A stretch of DNA of 64,000 nucleotides, taken from Zhihengliuella flava. Its GTDB lineage: Bacteria > Actinomycetota > Actinomycetes > Actinomycetales > Micrococcaceae. Positions 8,858 through 17,408 of the stretch are shown one piece after another. The stretch is taken from contig NZ_JADOTZ010000001.1 of assembly GCF_015751895.1 (NCBI RefSeq), positions 1,426,001 through 1,490,000 of the forward strand. The letters are read 5' to 3'. The position numbers and the translations under genes are program-made. The notes under the pieces are model-generated. The model was not told where the DNA came from. It did no database searches and saw only the letters and a program-made list of their open reading frames with translations. Numbering within the stretch: the first letter of the stretch is position 1; each line of letters opens with the position of its first letter.

Positions 8858-10669
8858 ATGCGCACCTCCATCGCCACCGTCTGCCTCAGCGGCAGCCTCG
8901 AAGAGAAAATGAGCGCCTGCGCGCGCGCCGGATTCCAAGGCATCGAGGTGTTCGAGCCGGATCTGGTCTCCTCAGACCTCACCCCGGAGGAGATCCGGGC
9001 CCGCGCCGAGCGCCTCGGGATCAGCCTGGACCTGTACCAGCCGTTCCGGGACTTCGAGGGCGTGACCGACGAGCTGCTGCAGGCCAACCTGCGCCGGGCC
9101 AAGGCCCGCTTCGAGGTCATGGCGCGGCTGGGGATCGACACGATTCTGGTGTGCTCCAACGTCGCCACCGCCACGATCGACTCGGACGAGGTCTCCGCGG
9201 ACCAGCTGCGGCAACTCGGCGACCTCGCGGCGCAGTACAACATCCGGGTGGCCTTCGAGGCCCTCGCCTGGGGCCGGTACATCAGCGATTACCGGCGGGC
9301 CTGGCGGATCGTCCAGCTGGCCGATCACCCGCAGGTCGGCACGTGTCTGGATAGCTTTCACATCCTCTCCCGCGGTCACGACCCGGCCGGGATCGAGGAG
9401 ATCGACGGGGAGAAGATCTTCTTCCTCCAGCTGGCCGACGCGCCGGAGATGTCCATGGACGTCCTGTCCTGGTCCCGGCACCACCGCCTGTTCCCGGGCG
9501 AGGGCGAGTTCGACCTGCCGAAGTTCTTCGCCCACGTGCTGCGCACCGGCTACACGGGACCCGTGTCCCTCGAGGTCTTCAATGACACCTTTCGGCAGAC
9601 GGCGTCCGGGACGACGGCGGTGCAAGCGCACCGCTCGCTGTTCACGTTGGCCGATGAGACGGTCCGCCGGTTCCCGGACACGGCGCGGACCTCCACGATC
9701 GCCCGGCAGCAGACGCCGACGGGGCTGGACTTCATCGAGATTCAGGCGGAAGACACCCGGGACGTGGAGATCGCGCTCGAGCAGTTGGGCTTCGATTTCC
9801 GGGGTCAGCACCGGACCAAGCGCGTGCGGCTCTTCAGTGCCGGGTCCGCCCGGATCGTTCTGAACGAGCAGTACGCCCGCGGCGTCGAACCGGCGATCTC
9901 CGGGCTCGGCCTGCTCTATGAGGACGTGGAGACCGCCGAACAGCGGATCGAGGACCTGAGCGTCCCCCGGGTGCCGCGCCCCATGCTGGCCGGCGAGCAG
10001 CGGCTCCCGGCCTTCGCGACCCCGCACGGGCCCCAGCTCTTCCTCGCGGCCGCACCGGAGGCGGGCACCGAACCCGGCTGGGTCGAAGAATTCGAGCACG
10101 GTTTCGAGCCGGCGACCGCGCCGCACATTCACACGTTTGACCACGTGAATCTGGTGAGCTCGTGGGAAACGCACGACGAAACGGTTCACTTCTACGGCGG
10201 GGTCCTGGGGCTGGACAAGGGCGCCGCCACGGAAGTCGCGAGCCCCCATGGCCTGGTGCGCAGCCGCGTGGTGCGCAATCACTCCGGCACGGTCCGCCTG
10301 CCCTTCAACGTGTTGCCCCCGGTGCACCAGCGGAAAACCGAACACATCGCCCTGACTTCGGACAACGTGCTCGTGGTGGCCCATCAGGCGCGCCAGCGCG
10401 GCATGGAGTTTCTGCCGGTTCCCGCGAACTACTACGACGATCTGCGGGCGCGGTTCGATCTGGATGAGGAGTACGTGGACCTGCTCCAGAGCCACCAGGT
10501 CCTCTACGACCGGGACAGCCACGGCGAGTTCATGCACTTCTACACGCGGCGGATTGGCGGGGTGTTCTTCGAGGTCGTTCAGCGCTTCAGCGAGTACGAC
10601 GGGTATGGGGCGGACAACGCGCCCGTGCGCCTCGCCGCCCAGTCGCGGCTCGACGACGCCGGCCGGTAG
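8858..10669 (+). CDS. 3-dehydroshikimate dehydratase, two-domain (QuiC/QsuB type)
   Basis: 603 residues, the length of the fused QsuB/QuiC1 enzymes. Residues about 1-270 form a xylose-isomerase-like TIM barrel with metal ligands in FEALAWGR, LDSFHILSRG and SLEVFNDTF; this half converts 3-dehydroshikimate to protocatechuate. Residues about 290-600 are a 4-hydroxyphenylpyruvate-dioxygenase-like (VOC) domain with HIHTFDHVNLVSS and FFEVVQRFSEYDGYG, whose role in this family is poorly understood. ATG 8858 is chosen over an upstream in-frame ATG because GGGAGA precedes it. It is last in the TRAP operon. Protocatechuate ring-cleavage genes are not in this window. Confidence 0.88.
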   Translation: MRTSIATVCLSGSLEEKMSACARAGFQGIEVFEPDLVSSDLTPEEIRARAERLGISLDLYQPFRDFEGVTDELLQANLRRAKARFEVMARLGIDTILVCSNVATATIDSDEVSADQLRQLGDLAAQYNIRVAFEALAWGRYISDYRRAWRIVQLADHPQVGTCLDSFHILSRGHDPAGIEEIDGEKIFFLQLADAPEMSMDVLSWSRHHRLFPGEGEFDLPKFFAHVLRTGYTGPVSLEVFNDTFRQTASGTTAVQAHRSLFTLADETVRRFPDTARTSTIARQQTPTGLDFIEIQAEDTRDVEIALEQLGFDFRGQHRTKRVRLFSAGSARIVLNEQYARGVEPAISGLGLLYEDVETAEQRIEDLSVPRVPRPMLAGEQRLPAFATPHGPQLFLAAAPEAGTEPGWVEEFEHGFEPATAPHIHTFDHVNLVSSWETHDETVHFYGGVLGLDKGAATEVASPHGLVRSRVVRNHSGTVRLPFNVLPPVHQRKTEHIALTSDNVLVVAHQARQRGMEFLPVPANYYDDLRARFDLDEEYVDLLQSHQVLYDRDSHGEFMHFYTRRIGGVFFEVVQRFSEYDGYGADNAPVRLAAQSRLDDAGR

Positions 10670-10710
10670 CGCTCAAGGGGGTGCCGACCGGTCGCCCCGG
10701 AGGCGCCGTA

Positions 10711-10752
10711 CCCGACGGCGACCGCAGCCTCACCGCCGCGGCCGCCGTCGGG
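10711..10752. terminator. Bidirectional terminator between convergent operons
   Basis: CCCGACGGCG (10711-10720) pairs with CGCCGTCGGG (10743-10752), a perfect ten-base-pair stem over a GC-rich 22-base loop. It lies between the ends of the dehydratase gene (plus) and the E2 gene (minus), and reaches to within three bases of the E2 stop. There is no clear T tract. Confidence 0.55.
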
Positions 10753-10754
10753 CA

Positions 10755-12281
10755 CTACTCGAGCAGCAGCGCGGGCTCCTCCATGATGGCCGCGACGTCC
10801 GCCATGAACCGGGCCGAGAGGTCCCCGTCCACCACGCGGTGATCGAACGAGCCGCCCAGCGTGGTGATCCACCGCGGAATCACCTCGCCGGAGACCACCC
10901 ACGGCTTCTGCTTGATCGTGCCGAACGCCACGATCGCGACCTCGCCCGGGTTGATGATCGGCGTGCCCGTATCGATCCCGAGCGCACCGATGTTGGTCAC
11001 CGTGAGCGTGCCGTCCTTCATGTCAGCGGGGGACGTCTTGCCGGCCCGCGCGGTGGTGGCCAGCCCGTTGAGCGCCACCGCGAGCTCCTTCAGGCTGAGG
11101 TCCTGCGCGTCCTTGATGTTCGGCACCAACAGCCCGCGCGGGGTGGCCGCCGCGATCCCGAGGTTCATGTAGTGCTTGACCTGAATCTCCGCGCCGGTGG
11201 CCGTTTGTACCCAGGAGGCGTTGACGTTCGGGTTGCGCGCGGCCGCCCAGATCACTGCCTTCGCCAGGATCAACAGCGGGGAGACCTTCACGCCGGCAAA
11301 CTCCTCCGACGCCTTGAGCCGCTGCACGAACTCCATGGTGCGGGTGGCGTCCACGTCCACAAAGATGGACACGTGCGGGGCGCTGAAGGCCGAGTCCACC
11401 ATGGCCTTGGCGGTCGCCTTGCGCACTCCCTTCACCGGCTGACGCTCGATCCGCTCCGGCCGGCCCGTCTCCTGCCAGAAGGTGGGCGCCGCCGCCTGCT
11501 CGGCCTCGCGCTGCGCCTGGTAGGACAGCAGGTCCTCGCGCGTGATCTCGCCGTGCCCGCCCGTCGGCGTCACCTTGGCCAGATCAATGCCCAGCTCCTT
11601 GGCAAACTTGCGCACCGGGGGCTTGGCGAGGACCCGCTCCAGCAAGCCGCTGACGGCCGCTCCGGAGGCGGCCATGCGGGACTGCACGACGGCGGATGCC
11701 GGCCCCGAGGCCGTCGCCAGGCGGGCGCGAGCGCCCTTGAGCCCCTCACGCACCGAGGCCGACGGCGTCGGGCGGTTCACCCGGCGACGCCGGCGCGCCG
11801 GGTCGGCCTTCGGGCCGGAGCCCACCAGCGGCCCGGGGGCCTCGCCGTGCGTCTCAGCCTCAGCCGAGGACCCCGCGGGTGAGGCCGCGCGCGCCGGCGC
11901 CGCGGCGTCGTCGTCCTCGGTCTCCGCGGGAGACTCGACCACCTCGCCCAGCACCGACTCGGCGGCCGGATCCCGCGGCAGGGGGCGGGCGGGCTGTTCC
12001 TCGGCCTCGGCCGGGGCCTCCGCCGGGGCGCCACCGGACGAGCTGCCGGACTCGTCGATGGTGATGAGCGGCTTGCCCACCTCCAGCGTCTCGCCCTCGG
12101 CGGCGTGGAGCTCGGTGACCGTTCCCGCGAACGGGCAGGGCAGCTCGACGAGGCTCTTGGCGGTCTCGATCTCCACGAAGACCTGATTCACGGTCACGGT
12201 GTCGCCGGCGGCGACCTTCCAGGAGACGATCTCCGCCTCCGTCAGGCCCTCGCCCACGTCCGGAAGATTGAAGGTACTCAT
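10755..12281 (-). CDS. bkdC: Branched-chain 2-oxoacid dehydrogenase E2 (dihydrolipoyl acyltransferase)
   Basis: 508 residues. One lipoyl domain at the N-terminus carries the lipoylation lysine Lys42 in ETAKSLVE. A long Ala/Pro/Glu-rich linker follows, then a peripheral E3-binding domain (about 215-260: [17 protein letters not shown]). The C-terminal acyltransferase domain ends with the catalytic HRVVDG motif (His481, Asp485). It forms the core of the complex and transfers the acyl group to CoA. It is third in an E1 alpha-E1 beta-E2 operon, 12 bases after E1 beta. No E3 gene is nearby, so lipoamide dehydrogenase must be encoded elsewhere. Substrate preference (branched-chain versus pyruvate) is inferred from overall similarity. 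Confidence 0.9.
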   Translation of the reverse strand: MSTFNLPDVGEGLTEAEIVSWKVAAGDTVTVNQVFVEIETAKSLVELPCPFAGTVTELHAAEGETLEVGKPLITIDESGSSSGGAPAEAPAEAEEQPARPLPRDPAAESVLGEVVESPAETEDDDAAAPARAASPAGSSAEAETHGEAPGPLVGSGPKADPARRRRRVNRPTPSASVREGLKGARARLATASGPASAVVQSRMAASGAAVSGLLERVLAKPPVRKFAKELGIDLAKVTPTGGHGEITREDLLSYQAQREAEQAAAPTFWQETGRPERIERQPVKGVRKATAKAMVDSAFSAPHVSIFVDVDATRTMEFVQRLKASEEFAGVKVSPLLILAKAVIWAAARNPNVNASWVQTATGAEIQVKHYMNLGIAAATPRGLLVPNIKDAQDLSLKELAVALNGLATTARAGKTSPADMKDGTLTVTNIGALGIDTGTPIINPGEVAIVAFGTIKQKPWVVSGEVIPRWITTLGGSFDHRVVDGDLSARFMADVAAIMEEPALLLE

Positions 12282-12293
12282 CTGCAGTCGTCC

Positions 12294-13268
12294 TTAGTAG
12301 GTGAAGAGGCGGTCGAGGGCCTCGAGCAGCTTGTCGATATCCGGCAGGTAGTCTTCCTCCACCTTGGCCACCGGGTACGGCATGTGGAACCCGCCGACGC
12401 GGAGGACGGGCGCCTCGAGGGAGAGGAACGCGCGCTCGGAGACCCGGGAAGCGATCTCCCCGCCGATGCCGCCGAACGTCGGCGCCTCGTGGGTGACGAT
12501 CAGGCGGCCCGTCTTCTCGACGGACGCCACCACGGTGTCAAAGTCGATGGGGCTGATGGAGCGCAGGTCCACCACCTCAATGCTGTACCCGTCCTCCTCC
12601 GCGGCGTCGGCCGCGGCGAGCGCCACCGGAACCATGGGTCCGAAGGCCACGATGGTGGCTTGGTGGCCCTCGCGGACCACCTGCGCCTGGAACGGGTCCC
12701 CCGCCGGGCGCTCCGTGTCCACCTCGCCCTTGAGCCAGTAGCGGCGCTTGGGCTCGAAGACGATCACCGGGTCGTCGCACTCAATGGCCTGCTGGGTCAT
12801 CCAGTAGGCGTCCTGGGCATTGGACGGGGTGATGATGCGCAGGCCGGCCGTGTGCGCAAAGAGCGCCTCCGGGGACTCGGAGTGGTGCTCCACGGACCCG
12901 ATGCCGCCGCCGTAGGGAATGCGGATGACCACGGGGACCGTCAGGCGGCCCTCGGACCGGGCGCGCATCTTGGCCAGCTGCGTGGTGATCTGGTTATAGC
13001 CGGGGAAGACGAAGCCGTCGAACTGGATCTCGGCCACGGGCCGGTAGCCGCGCAGCGCCATCCCGATGCAGGTGCCGATGATGCCGGATTCCGCGAGCGG
13101 GGAGTCGATCACGCGGTCGGCGCCGAAGTCGGCCTGCAGGCCGTCGGTGATGCGGTAGACGCCGCCCAGCCGGCCGATGTCCTCGCCGATGAGCAGGGAC
13201 TTCGGGTTCTCCTCGAGGCTGCGGCGCAGCCCGGCGTTGATGGCCTTGGCGATGGTCATCGTGGTCAT
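12294..13268 (-). CDS. bkdB: 2-oxoacid dehydrogenase E1 component, beta subunit
   Basis: 324 residues, the normal length for E1 beta. A transketolase pyrimidine-binding domain (IGEDIGRLGGVYRIT, DSPLAESGIIG, QFDGFVFPGYNQI) is followed by the transketolase C-terminal domain (EVVDLRSISPIDFDTV, THEAPTFGGIGGEI). With E1 alpha it forms the thiamine-diphosphate decarboxylase. Its ATG overlaps the E1 alpha stop by four bases, giving coupled translation of the two subunits. Confidence 0.93.
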   Translation of the reverse strand: MTTMTIAKAINAGLRRSLEENPKSLLIGEDIGRLGGVYRITDGLQADFGADRVIDSPLAESGIIGTCIGMALRGYRPVAEIQFDGFVFPGYNQITTQLAKMRARSEGRLTVPVVIRIPYGGGIGSVEHHSESPEALFAHTAGLRIITPSNAQDAYWMTQQAIECDDPVIVFEPKRRYWLKGEVDTERPAGDPFQAQVVREGHQATIVAFGPMVPVALAAADAAEEDGYSIEVVDLRSISPIDFDTVVASVEKTGRLIVTHEAPTFGGIGGEIASRVSERAFLSLEAPVLRVGGFHMPYPVAKVEEDYLPDIDKLLEALDRLFTY

Positions 13269-14416
13269 CGGGCGCCTCCGGTCTGGTTATCGGCGAAGCC
13301 GGCTTCGTACTGGCGGAACCACTCGGATTCCTCGCGGATCAGCGGGTGCGCCTCGGCGTAGACGTTGTTGAAGGAATCGGCCAAGACGGGGTCCGGGAAG
13401 GTGAACGCCTTCGCGCGAACGCCGGCGGCCATCTCATCCGCGTCGGCAGCCACCTGCTCGAAGAAGGCGTCGTCCGCCTGCCCGCTCTGGCGCAGGTAGG
13501 TCTCGAGCCGCGTCAGCGGGTCCTTGGGCGCCCAGGACTCCTCCTCCGTGCTCAGCCGGTACTTGGTGGGGTCATCGGCCGTCGTGTGGGCGCTCATGCG
13601 GTAGGTCACGGCTTCGATCAGCACGGGGCCGCGGCCGCTGCGGGCCTTGTCGAGGGCGTAACGCGTGGCGGCCAAACAGGCCAGGACGTCGTTGCCGTCC
13701 ACCCGCAGCCCCTCGAATCCGTAGCCGGCGGCACGGGAGGCCAGCGGGACCTTGGACTGCACCTCGAACGGCACGGAGATGGCCCACTGGTTGTTCTGGC
13801 AGAAGAAGACGATCGGCGCGTCGAAGCTCGCGGCGAAGACCATGGACTCGTGGACGTCGCCCTCCGAGGACGCTCCGTCACCGAAGTAGGCCACGACGGC
13901 GTCGCCGTCGGCTGCGCGGCGTTCGGCGTCCCAGCCGCGCTGGTCCTGGTTGATCCCCATGGCGTAGCCGGTGGCGTGCAGCGTCTGTGCCGCGAGGACC
14001 ATCGTGTACATGTGGAAGTTGTTTTCCCGCGGGTCCCACCCGCCGTTGGAGACGCCGCGGAAGATGCGCAGCATCTCAGCAAAGTCCACCTGGCGGGTCC
14101 ACGCGACGCCGTGCTCTCGGTAGGTCGGGAAGATGTAGTCGCCCGCGCGCGTGGCGAGGCCGGAGCCGATTTGCGCGGCTTCTTGGCCGCGGCACGGAAC
14201 CCAGAGCGCCAGCTGTCCCTGCCGCTGCAAGGCGGTGGCCTCGACGTCGAACCGGCGCGTCAACGCCATGTCCCGGTACATCCCGCGGAGCGCCTCGGCG
14301 TCCACGTCCTCCACATACGCAGCCAAGCGCGCGTGCTCGGTTCGCTGGCCGTTCTCATCGAGCAGCTGCAGGAGCTGCTCCTCGCCGGCCACTGCGGCCT
14401 CGGCGCTCGTCGCCAT
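13265..14416 (-). CDS. bkdA: 2-oxoacid dehydrogenase E1 component, alpha subunit
   Basis: 383 residues from ATG 14416, chosen because GAAGGGA lies seven bases upstream; the frame is open 90 bases further. The thiamine-diphosphate signature is intact, beginning GDGASSEGD and ending CQNN about 27 residues later. PCRGQEAAQIG and HTTADDPTKYR are typical of branched-chain E1 alpha. It decarboxylates 2-oxoacids from Val, Leu and Ile. It is first in the operon, 68 bases downstream of a 38-bp palindrome that is a likely operator. Confidence 0.92.
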   Translation of the reverse strand: MATSAEAAVAGEEQLLQLLDENGQRTEHARLAAYVEDVDAEALRGMYRDMALTRRFDVEATALQRQGQLALWVPCRGQEAAQIGSGLATRAGDYIFPTYREHGVAWTRQVDFAEMLRIFRGVSNGGWDPRENNFHMYTMVLAAQTLHATGYAMGINQDQRGWDAERRAADGDAVVAYFGDGASSEGDVHESMVFAASFDAPIVFFCQNNQWAISVPFEVQSKVPLASRAAGYGFEGLRVDGNDVLACLAATRYALDKARSGRGPVLIEAVTYRMSAHTTADDPTKYRLSTEEESWAPKDPLTRLETYLRQSGQADDAFFEQVAADADEMAAGVRAKAFTFPDPVLADSFNNVYAEAHPLIREESEWFRQYEAGFADNQTGGAR

Positions 14417-14484
14417 ACGGTGTCCCTTCGCCTGGGGGTAACTACTGGTTGCAACGCGTGAAGTTGACGTGGTGTTCCCACGAA

Positions 14485-14522
14485 ATATGCCGCACACGGA
14501 ATGCATTCCGCGTGCGGCATAT
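14485..14522. promoter_or_regulatory. 38-bp near-perfect palindrome upstream of the E1 alpha-E1 beta-E2 operon
   Basis: The sequence is an inverted repeat centred between 14503 and 14504 (core GGAATGCATTCC). Eighteen of nineteen base pairs match; the exception is A14496 against C14511. It lies 68 bases upstream of the E1 alpha start and 56 bases after the HisC-like stop. The size and symmetry suit a dimeric or higher-order regulator. Lrp/AsnC-type regulators control bkd genes in several bacteria, so such a regulator is a reasonable candidate, but no regulator gene is adjacent. It could also end hisC transcription, although it has no T tract. Confidence 0.6.
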
Positions 14523-14578
14523 GTGCGGAAGTCCGGTACTAGCCTACTGGCCCCGGGCGGACTTGCGCTGAATTGGTC

Positions 14579-15766
14579 CTACTTTGAAAGAACCGGCTTG
14601 TTTGGATAGTTCCTACAAATCTCCAACAGGCGGTCGTTGGCCTCGACCTCGCCGATGCTGACGCGCACACCCTCGCCGGCAAAGGCGCGCACGGACAGCG
14701 CGTGGCGGCCAGCATAGGTGGCGAAGTCCACCGCGTGCTCACCGAGTGCCAGCCAGACGAAGTTCGATTGCGTTTCCGGCAGCTCCCACCCGAGCTCGCG
14801 GAGCCCGGCGGCGACCCGCTCGCGCTCTTGGACCAACGATTCGACGCGGGCCGCCACGTCCGCCTCGTGAGTGAGCGAGGCGATGGCCGCCTGCTCCGCC
14901 AGCGTGGACACGGCAAAGGGCGTGGCGATCACGCGCAGGTGCTCGGTGATCTGCGGGCGGCTGATGGAGTAGCCCACGCGCAGGTTCGCCAGGCCGTGGG
15001 CCTTGGAGAAGGTGCGGAGTACGGCGACATTCGGGTACTTGCGATACATCTCGATGCCGTTGACGGCCGCGTCATCGCGGATGAATTCGGTGTAGGCCTC
15101 ATCGATGACCACCAGCACGTTCTGCGGGATGGATTCGATGAAGCGCTCCACCTCCTCGGTCCGAAGGATGGGGCCGGTCGGGTTGTTGGGGGTGCACAGC
15201 AGCACGACGGTGGTGCGCTCGTTCACCGCGGCCGCCATCGCGTCCAAGTCGTGCCGGCCATCGGCCAAAACGGGCACCTCAACGGCGCGGGCCCCCGCGG
15301 TTCCCACGACGATGGGGTAGGCCTCGAAGGAGCGCCACGCATAGACGACCTCGTCCATGGTGCCGTCCTCGTTCTGCCCCGCGTAGGTGTTGAGGATCTG
15401 CGTCAGGGCGCCGAGCGAGCCGGCCCCGGTCACGATGTCCTCCGCCGGGACCTCAAGCTTGTCGGCGAGCGCGTTGCGCAGGTTGGTGGAGAGCGGGTCC
15501 GGATAGCGGAAGATCCCAACCTGTTCGCGGATCGCGTCCAGCACGGCGGGGACCGGTGGCAGCGGGTTCTCGTTAGAGGAGAGCTTGTAGGAGGTCAGGC
15601 CCTCGATCGGCGCCGGCGGCTTGCCAGCGGCGTACTTCGGAAGCCGGTCCAGCACGGGGCGGGGCTGGACTGCGTTGGCCTGCAACGGGGTGTGCTGCAG
15701 GTGCGTGGCGACCTCGGGATGATGCTCGCCCGCGTCGGTGGAGGCGGGGCTCGTGAAATCAGTCAT
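14579..15766 (-). CDS. HisC-like aminotransferase (histidinol-phosphate / aromatic amino acid)
   Basis: 395 residues from ATG 15766 (AGGGG upstream), a fold-type I PLP enzyme. Family features are YKLSSNENPLPP near the N-terminus, CTPNNPTGP, the aspartate in VIDEAYTEF and the PLP lysine in TFSKAHGLANLRVGY, plus a C-terminal GEGVRVSIG. It stands alone, away from any his operon and next to a 2-oxoacid dehydrogenase. That makes an aromatic or branched-chain aminotransferase role as likely as histidine synthesis. A perfect CRP/GlxR-type site lies 29 bases before the start. Confidence 0.85.
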   Translation of the reverse strand: MTDFTSPASTDAGEHHPEVATHLQHTPLQANAVQPRPVLDRLPKYAAGKPPAPIEGLTSYKLSSNENPLPPVPAVLDAIREQVGIFRYPDPLSTNLRNALADKLEVPAEDIVTGAGSLGALTQILNTYAGQNEDGTMDEVVYAWRSFEAYPIVVGTAGARAVEVPVLADGRHDLDAMAAAVNERTTVVLLCTPNNPTGPILRTEEVERFIESIPQNVLVVIDEAYTEFIRDDAAVNGIEMYRKYPNVAVLRTFSKAHGLANLRVGYSISRPQITEHLRVIATPFAVSTLAEQAAIASLTHEADVAARVESLVQERERVAAGLRELGWELPETQSNFVWLALGEHAVDFATYAGRHALSVRAFAGEGVRVSIGEVEANDRLLEICRNYPNKPVLSK

Positions 15767-15794
15767 GCCCCTAGCGTATCGCCGCATGACGCCT

Positions 15795-15810
15795 TGTGAC
15801 ACATTTCACA
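15795..15810. promoter_or_regulatory. CRP/GlxR-type site, perfect consensus, in the hisC-narK gap
   Basis: TGTGA-CACATT-TCACA matches the CRP/GlxR consensus TGTGA-N6-TCACA at all ten conserved positions. It sits 29 bases upstream of the HisC-like start, where binding would hinder transcription of that gene, and 192 bases upstream of narK. Actinobacterial GlxR/CRP proteins bind this sequence. Confidence 0.65.
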
Positions 15811-15841
15811 AGCTTGCGGCCGCGCATGACGGTCCGGCCCG

Positions 15842-15853
15842 TGACGCGCGTCA
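15842..15853. promoter_or_regulatory. Perfect 12-bp palindrome in the narK upstream region
   Basis: TGACGCGCGTCA is a perfect palindrome about 150 bases before narK. It could bind a nitrogen or redox regulator. It does not match GlnR or FNR consensus, so the binding factor is unknown. Confidence 0.3.
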
Positions 15854-16002
15854 TGACAAGCCACACGGCGACTTCTCACGACGAGGCAGCGGGGACGTGA
15901 GGCTAGTTTGAAACAAGCGCAACACGACGAAACGCCTCATGAAATCTGCGCTCGGCATGGTGGAGGCCATCGACCACGCACCGCCAACTCGCGGAGGACA
16001 CC

Positions 16003-17397
16003 ATGAGCACCACTGATCGCACGGCAGCACCGCCCACCACCGCCGAACGCGCCCCGGCCGCGCTGGAGACGCGCCCGGGCCGCTGGGTGGATCACTGGGA
16101 CGCCGAGAACCTGCACTTTTGGGAGTCAGTGGGCCGGCGCACCGCCAACACCAACCTCAAGTGGTCCATCTTCTGCGAGTTCCTCGGGTTCGTCGTGTGG
16201 CAGCTGTGGTCCATCACCGCCGTCTTTCTCCCCCAAGCCGGATTTGACCTGACCACGGGCCAGCTCTTCTGGCTGATCTCCATGCCGTCCCTCGTCGGCG
16301 CCACCCTGCGCATCCCCTACACGTTCATGGTCGCCAAGTTCGGCGGTCGCAACTGGACCATCGTCTCGGCGCTCCTGTTGCTCATCCCCGCCGTCGGCCT
16401 CGCCCTCGCGGTGAGCGATCCGACGACGCCCTTCGGCGTCCTCCTGCTGCTGGCCGCCACCGCCGGATTCGGCGGCGGCAACTTCGCCTCCTCGATGGCC
16501 AACATCACCTACTTTTACCCGGCCCGCGAGAAGGGCTGGGCGCTGGGGCTGAACGCGGCCGGTGGGAACATTGGTGCCGCCGTCGCCCAGCTGGTGGTGC
16601 CGATCGCCGTGACGGCGTTCGCCGGTACCGCCCTGAACCTGCCGATGGCCGGCTGGATCTGGGTTCCCTTCATCCTCTTGGCCGCCTACGGCGCCAAGAA
16701 GCACATGCACAACCTCTCCCACGCCAAGGGCGACCTCTCCGGCGCCGTCGCCGCGCTCAAGGAGAAGCACCTCTGGGTCATTGCCTTCCTCTACATCGGC
16801 ACGTTCGGCTCCTTCATTGGGTTCTCGGCGGTGTTCCCCAAGCTCATCGCGGATACCTTCCCCGCTTTCTCCTCCTTCACCGTGTTCGGCGCCGCCCTCT
16901 CCCTCTCCTTCCTGGGGCCGCTCGTGGGATCGCTGACCCGCCCGTTGGGCGGCAAGCTCGCGGACCGCCGCGGCGGTGCCCCCATCACCGTGGCCGCCTT
17001 CGCCGCCATGGCGCTGATTACCGTCGCCGTGATCTCGACGCTCAGCCTGCAAAACTTCTGGCTCTTCTTGGGCCTGTTCCTGTTGCTCTTCACCGCCAGC
17101 GGGATCGCCAACGGCTCCACCTACAAGATGATCCCCACCGTCTTCGCGCTGCGGTCCGTGGAACGGAACGACGGCGTCTCGGCCGAGCGCAAGGCCTCCG
17201 CCGCCTTGGGACTCGTCTCCGCGATCGGCGCCTACGGAGGCTTCTTGATCCCGCAGGCCCTGGGCCTCTCCGCCACCACCACGGGCGCCTACACGGCCGC
17301 CTTCATCGGGTTCGTCTCCGCCTACGTGCTCATGATGGCCGTGACGTGGTTCTGCTACCTCCGGCCGGGCACCGTCTTCGCCCGCCACGGCGTCTAG
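16003..17397 (+). CDS. narK: Nitrate/nitrite transporter (NarK/NNP family MFS)
   Basis: 464 residues with about 12 membrane helices. Both nitrate signatures of the NNP family are present: a first one around FGGGNFASSMANITYFYP and ALGLNAAGGNIGAAVAQ, and a second around TASGIANGSTYKMIP. The extended N-terminus (WVDHWDAENLHFWESVG) is typical of actinobacterial NarK proteins. GGAGGA lies just before the ATG. It is followed after 11 bases by the nitrate reductase gene, so the likely job is nitrate import for assimilation. The 236-bp upstream region holds a CRP-type site and a palindrome. Confidence 0.93.
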   Translation: MSTTDRTAAPPTTAERAPAALETRPGRWVDHWDAENLHFWESVGRRTANTNLKWSIFCEFLGFVVWQLWSITAVFLPQAGFDLTTGQLFWLISMPSLVGATLRIPYTFMVAKFGGRNWTIVSALLLLIPAVGLALAVSDPTTPFGVLLLLAATAGFGGGNFASSMANITYFYPAREKGWALGLNAAGGNIGAAVAQLVVPIAVTAFAGTALNLPMAGWIWVPFILLAAYGAKKHMHNLSHAKGDLSGAVAALKEKHLWVIAFLYIGTFGSFIGFSAVFPKLIADTFPAFSSFTVFGAALSLSFLGPLVGSLTRPLGGKLADRRGGAPITVAAFAAMALITVAVISTLSLQNFWLFLGLFLLLFTASGIANGSTYKMIPTVFALRSVERNDGVSAERKASAALGLVSAIGAYGGFLIPQALGLSATTTGAYTAAFIGFVSAYVLMMAVTWFCYLRPGTVFARHGV

Positions 17398-17408
17398 GAG
17401 GCCGTCCC

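Noticed and set aside
8972-10537. Antisense frame of 521 codons opposite the dehydroshikimate dehydratase
   Set aside because: Shadow of the high third-position GC of the plus-strand gene; there is no ribosome-binding site or recognisable domain.
12105-15799. Three long plus-strand frames opposite the 2-oxoacid dehydrogenase and aminotransferase genes
   Set aside because: They run antisense to well-recognised enzymes with intact motifs, and their sequences are low-complexity (V, G, R, D, H rich).
15910-15933. Two GAAAC half-sites before narK, considered as a GlnR box
   Set aside because: Their start-to-start spacing is 19 bases; GlnR boxes need 22 with intervening GTnAC half-sites, which are absent.
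16126-17388. Antisense frame of 420 codons opposite narK
   Set aside because: Gly/Glu/Asp/His-rich mirror of a transporter gene; no domain.
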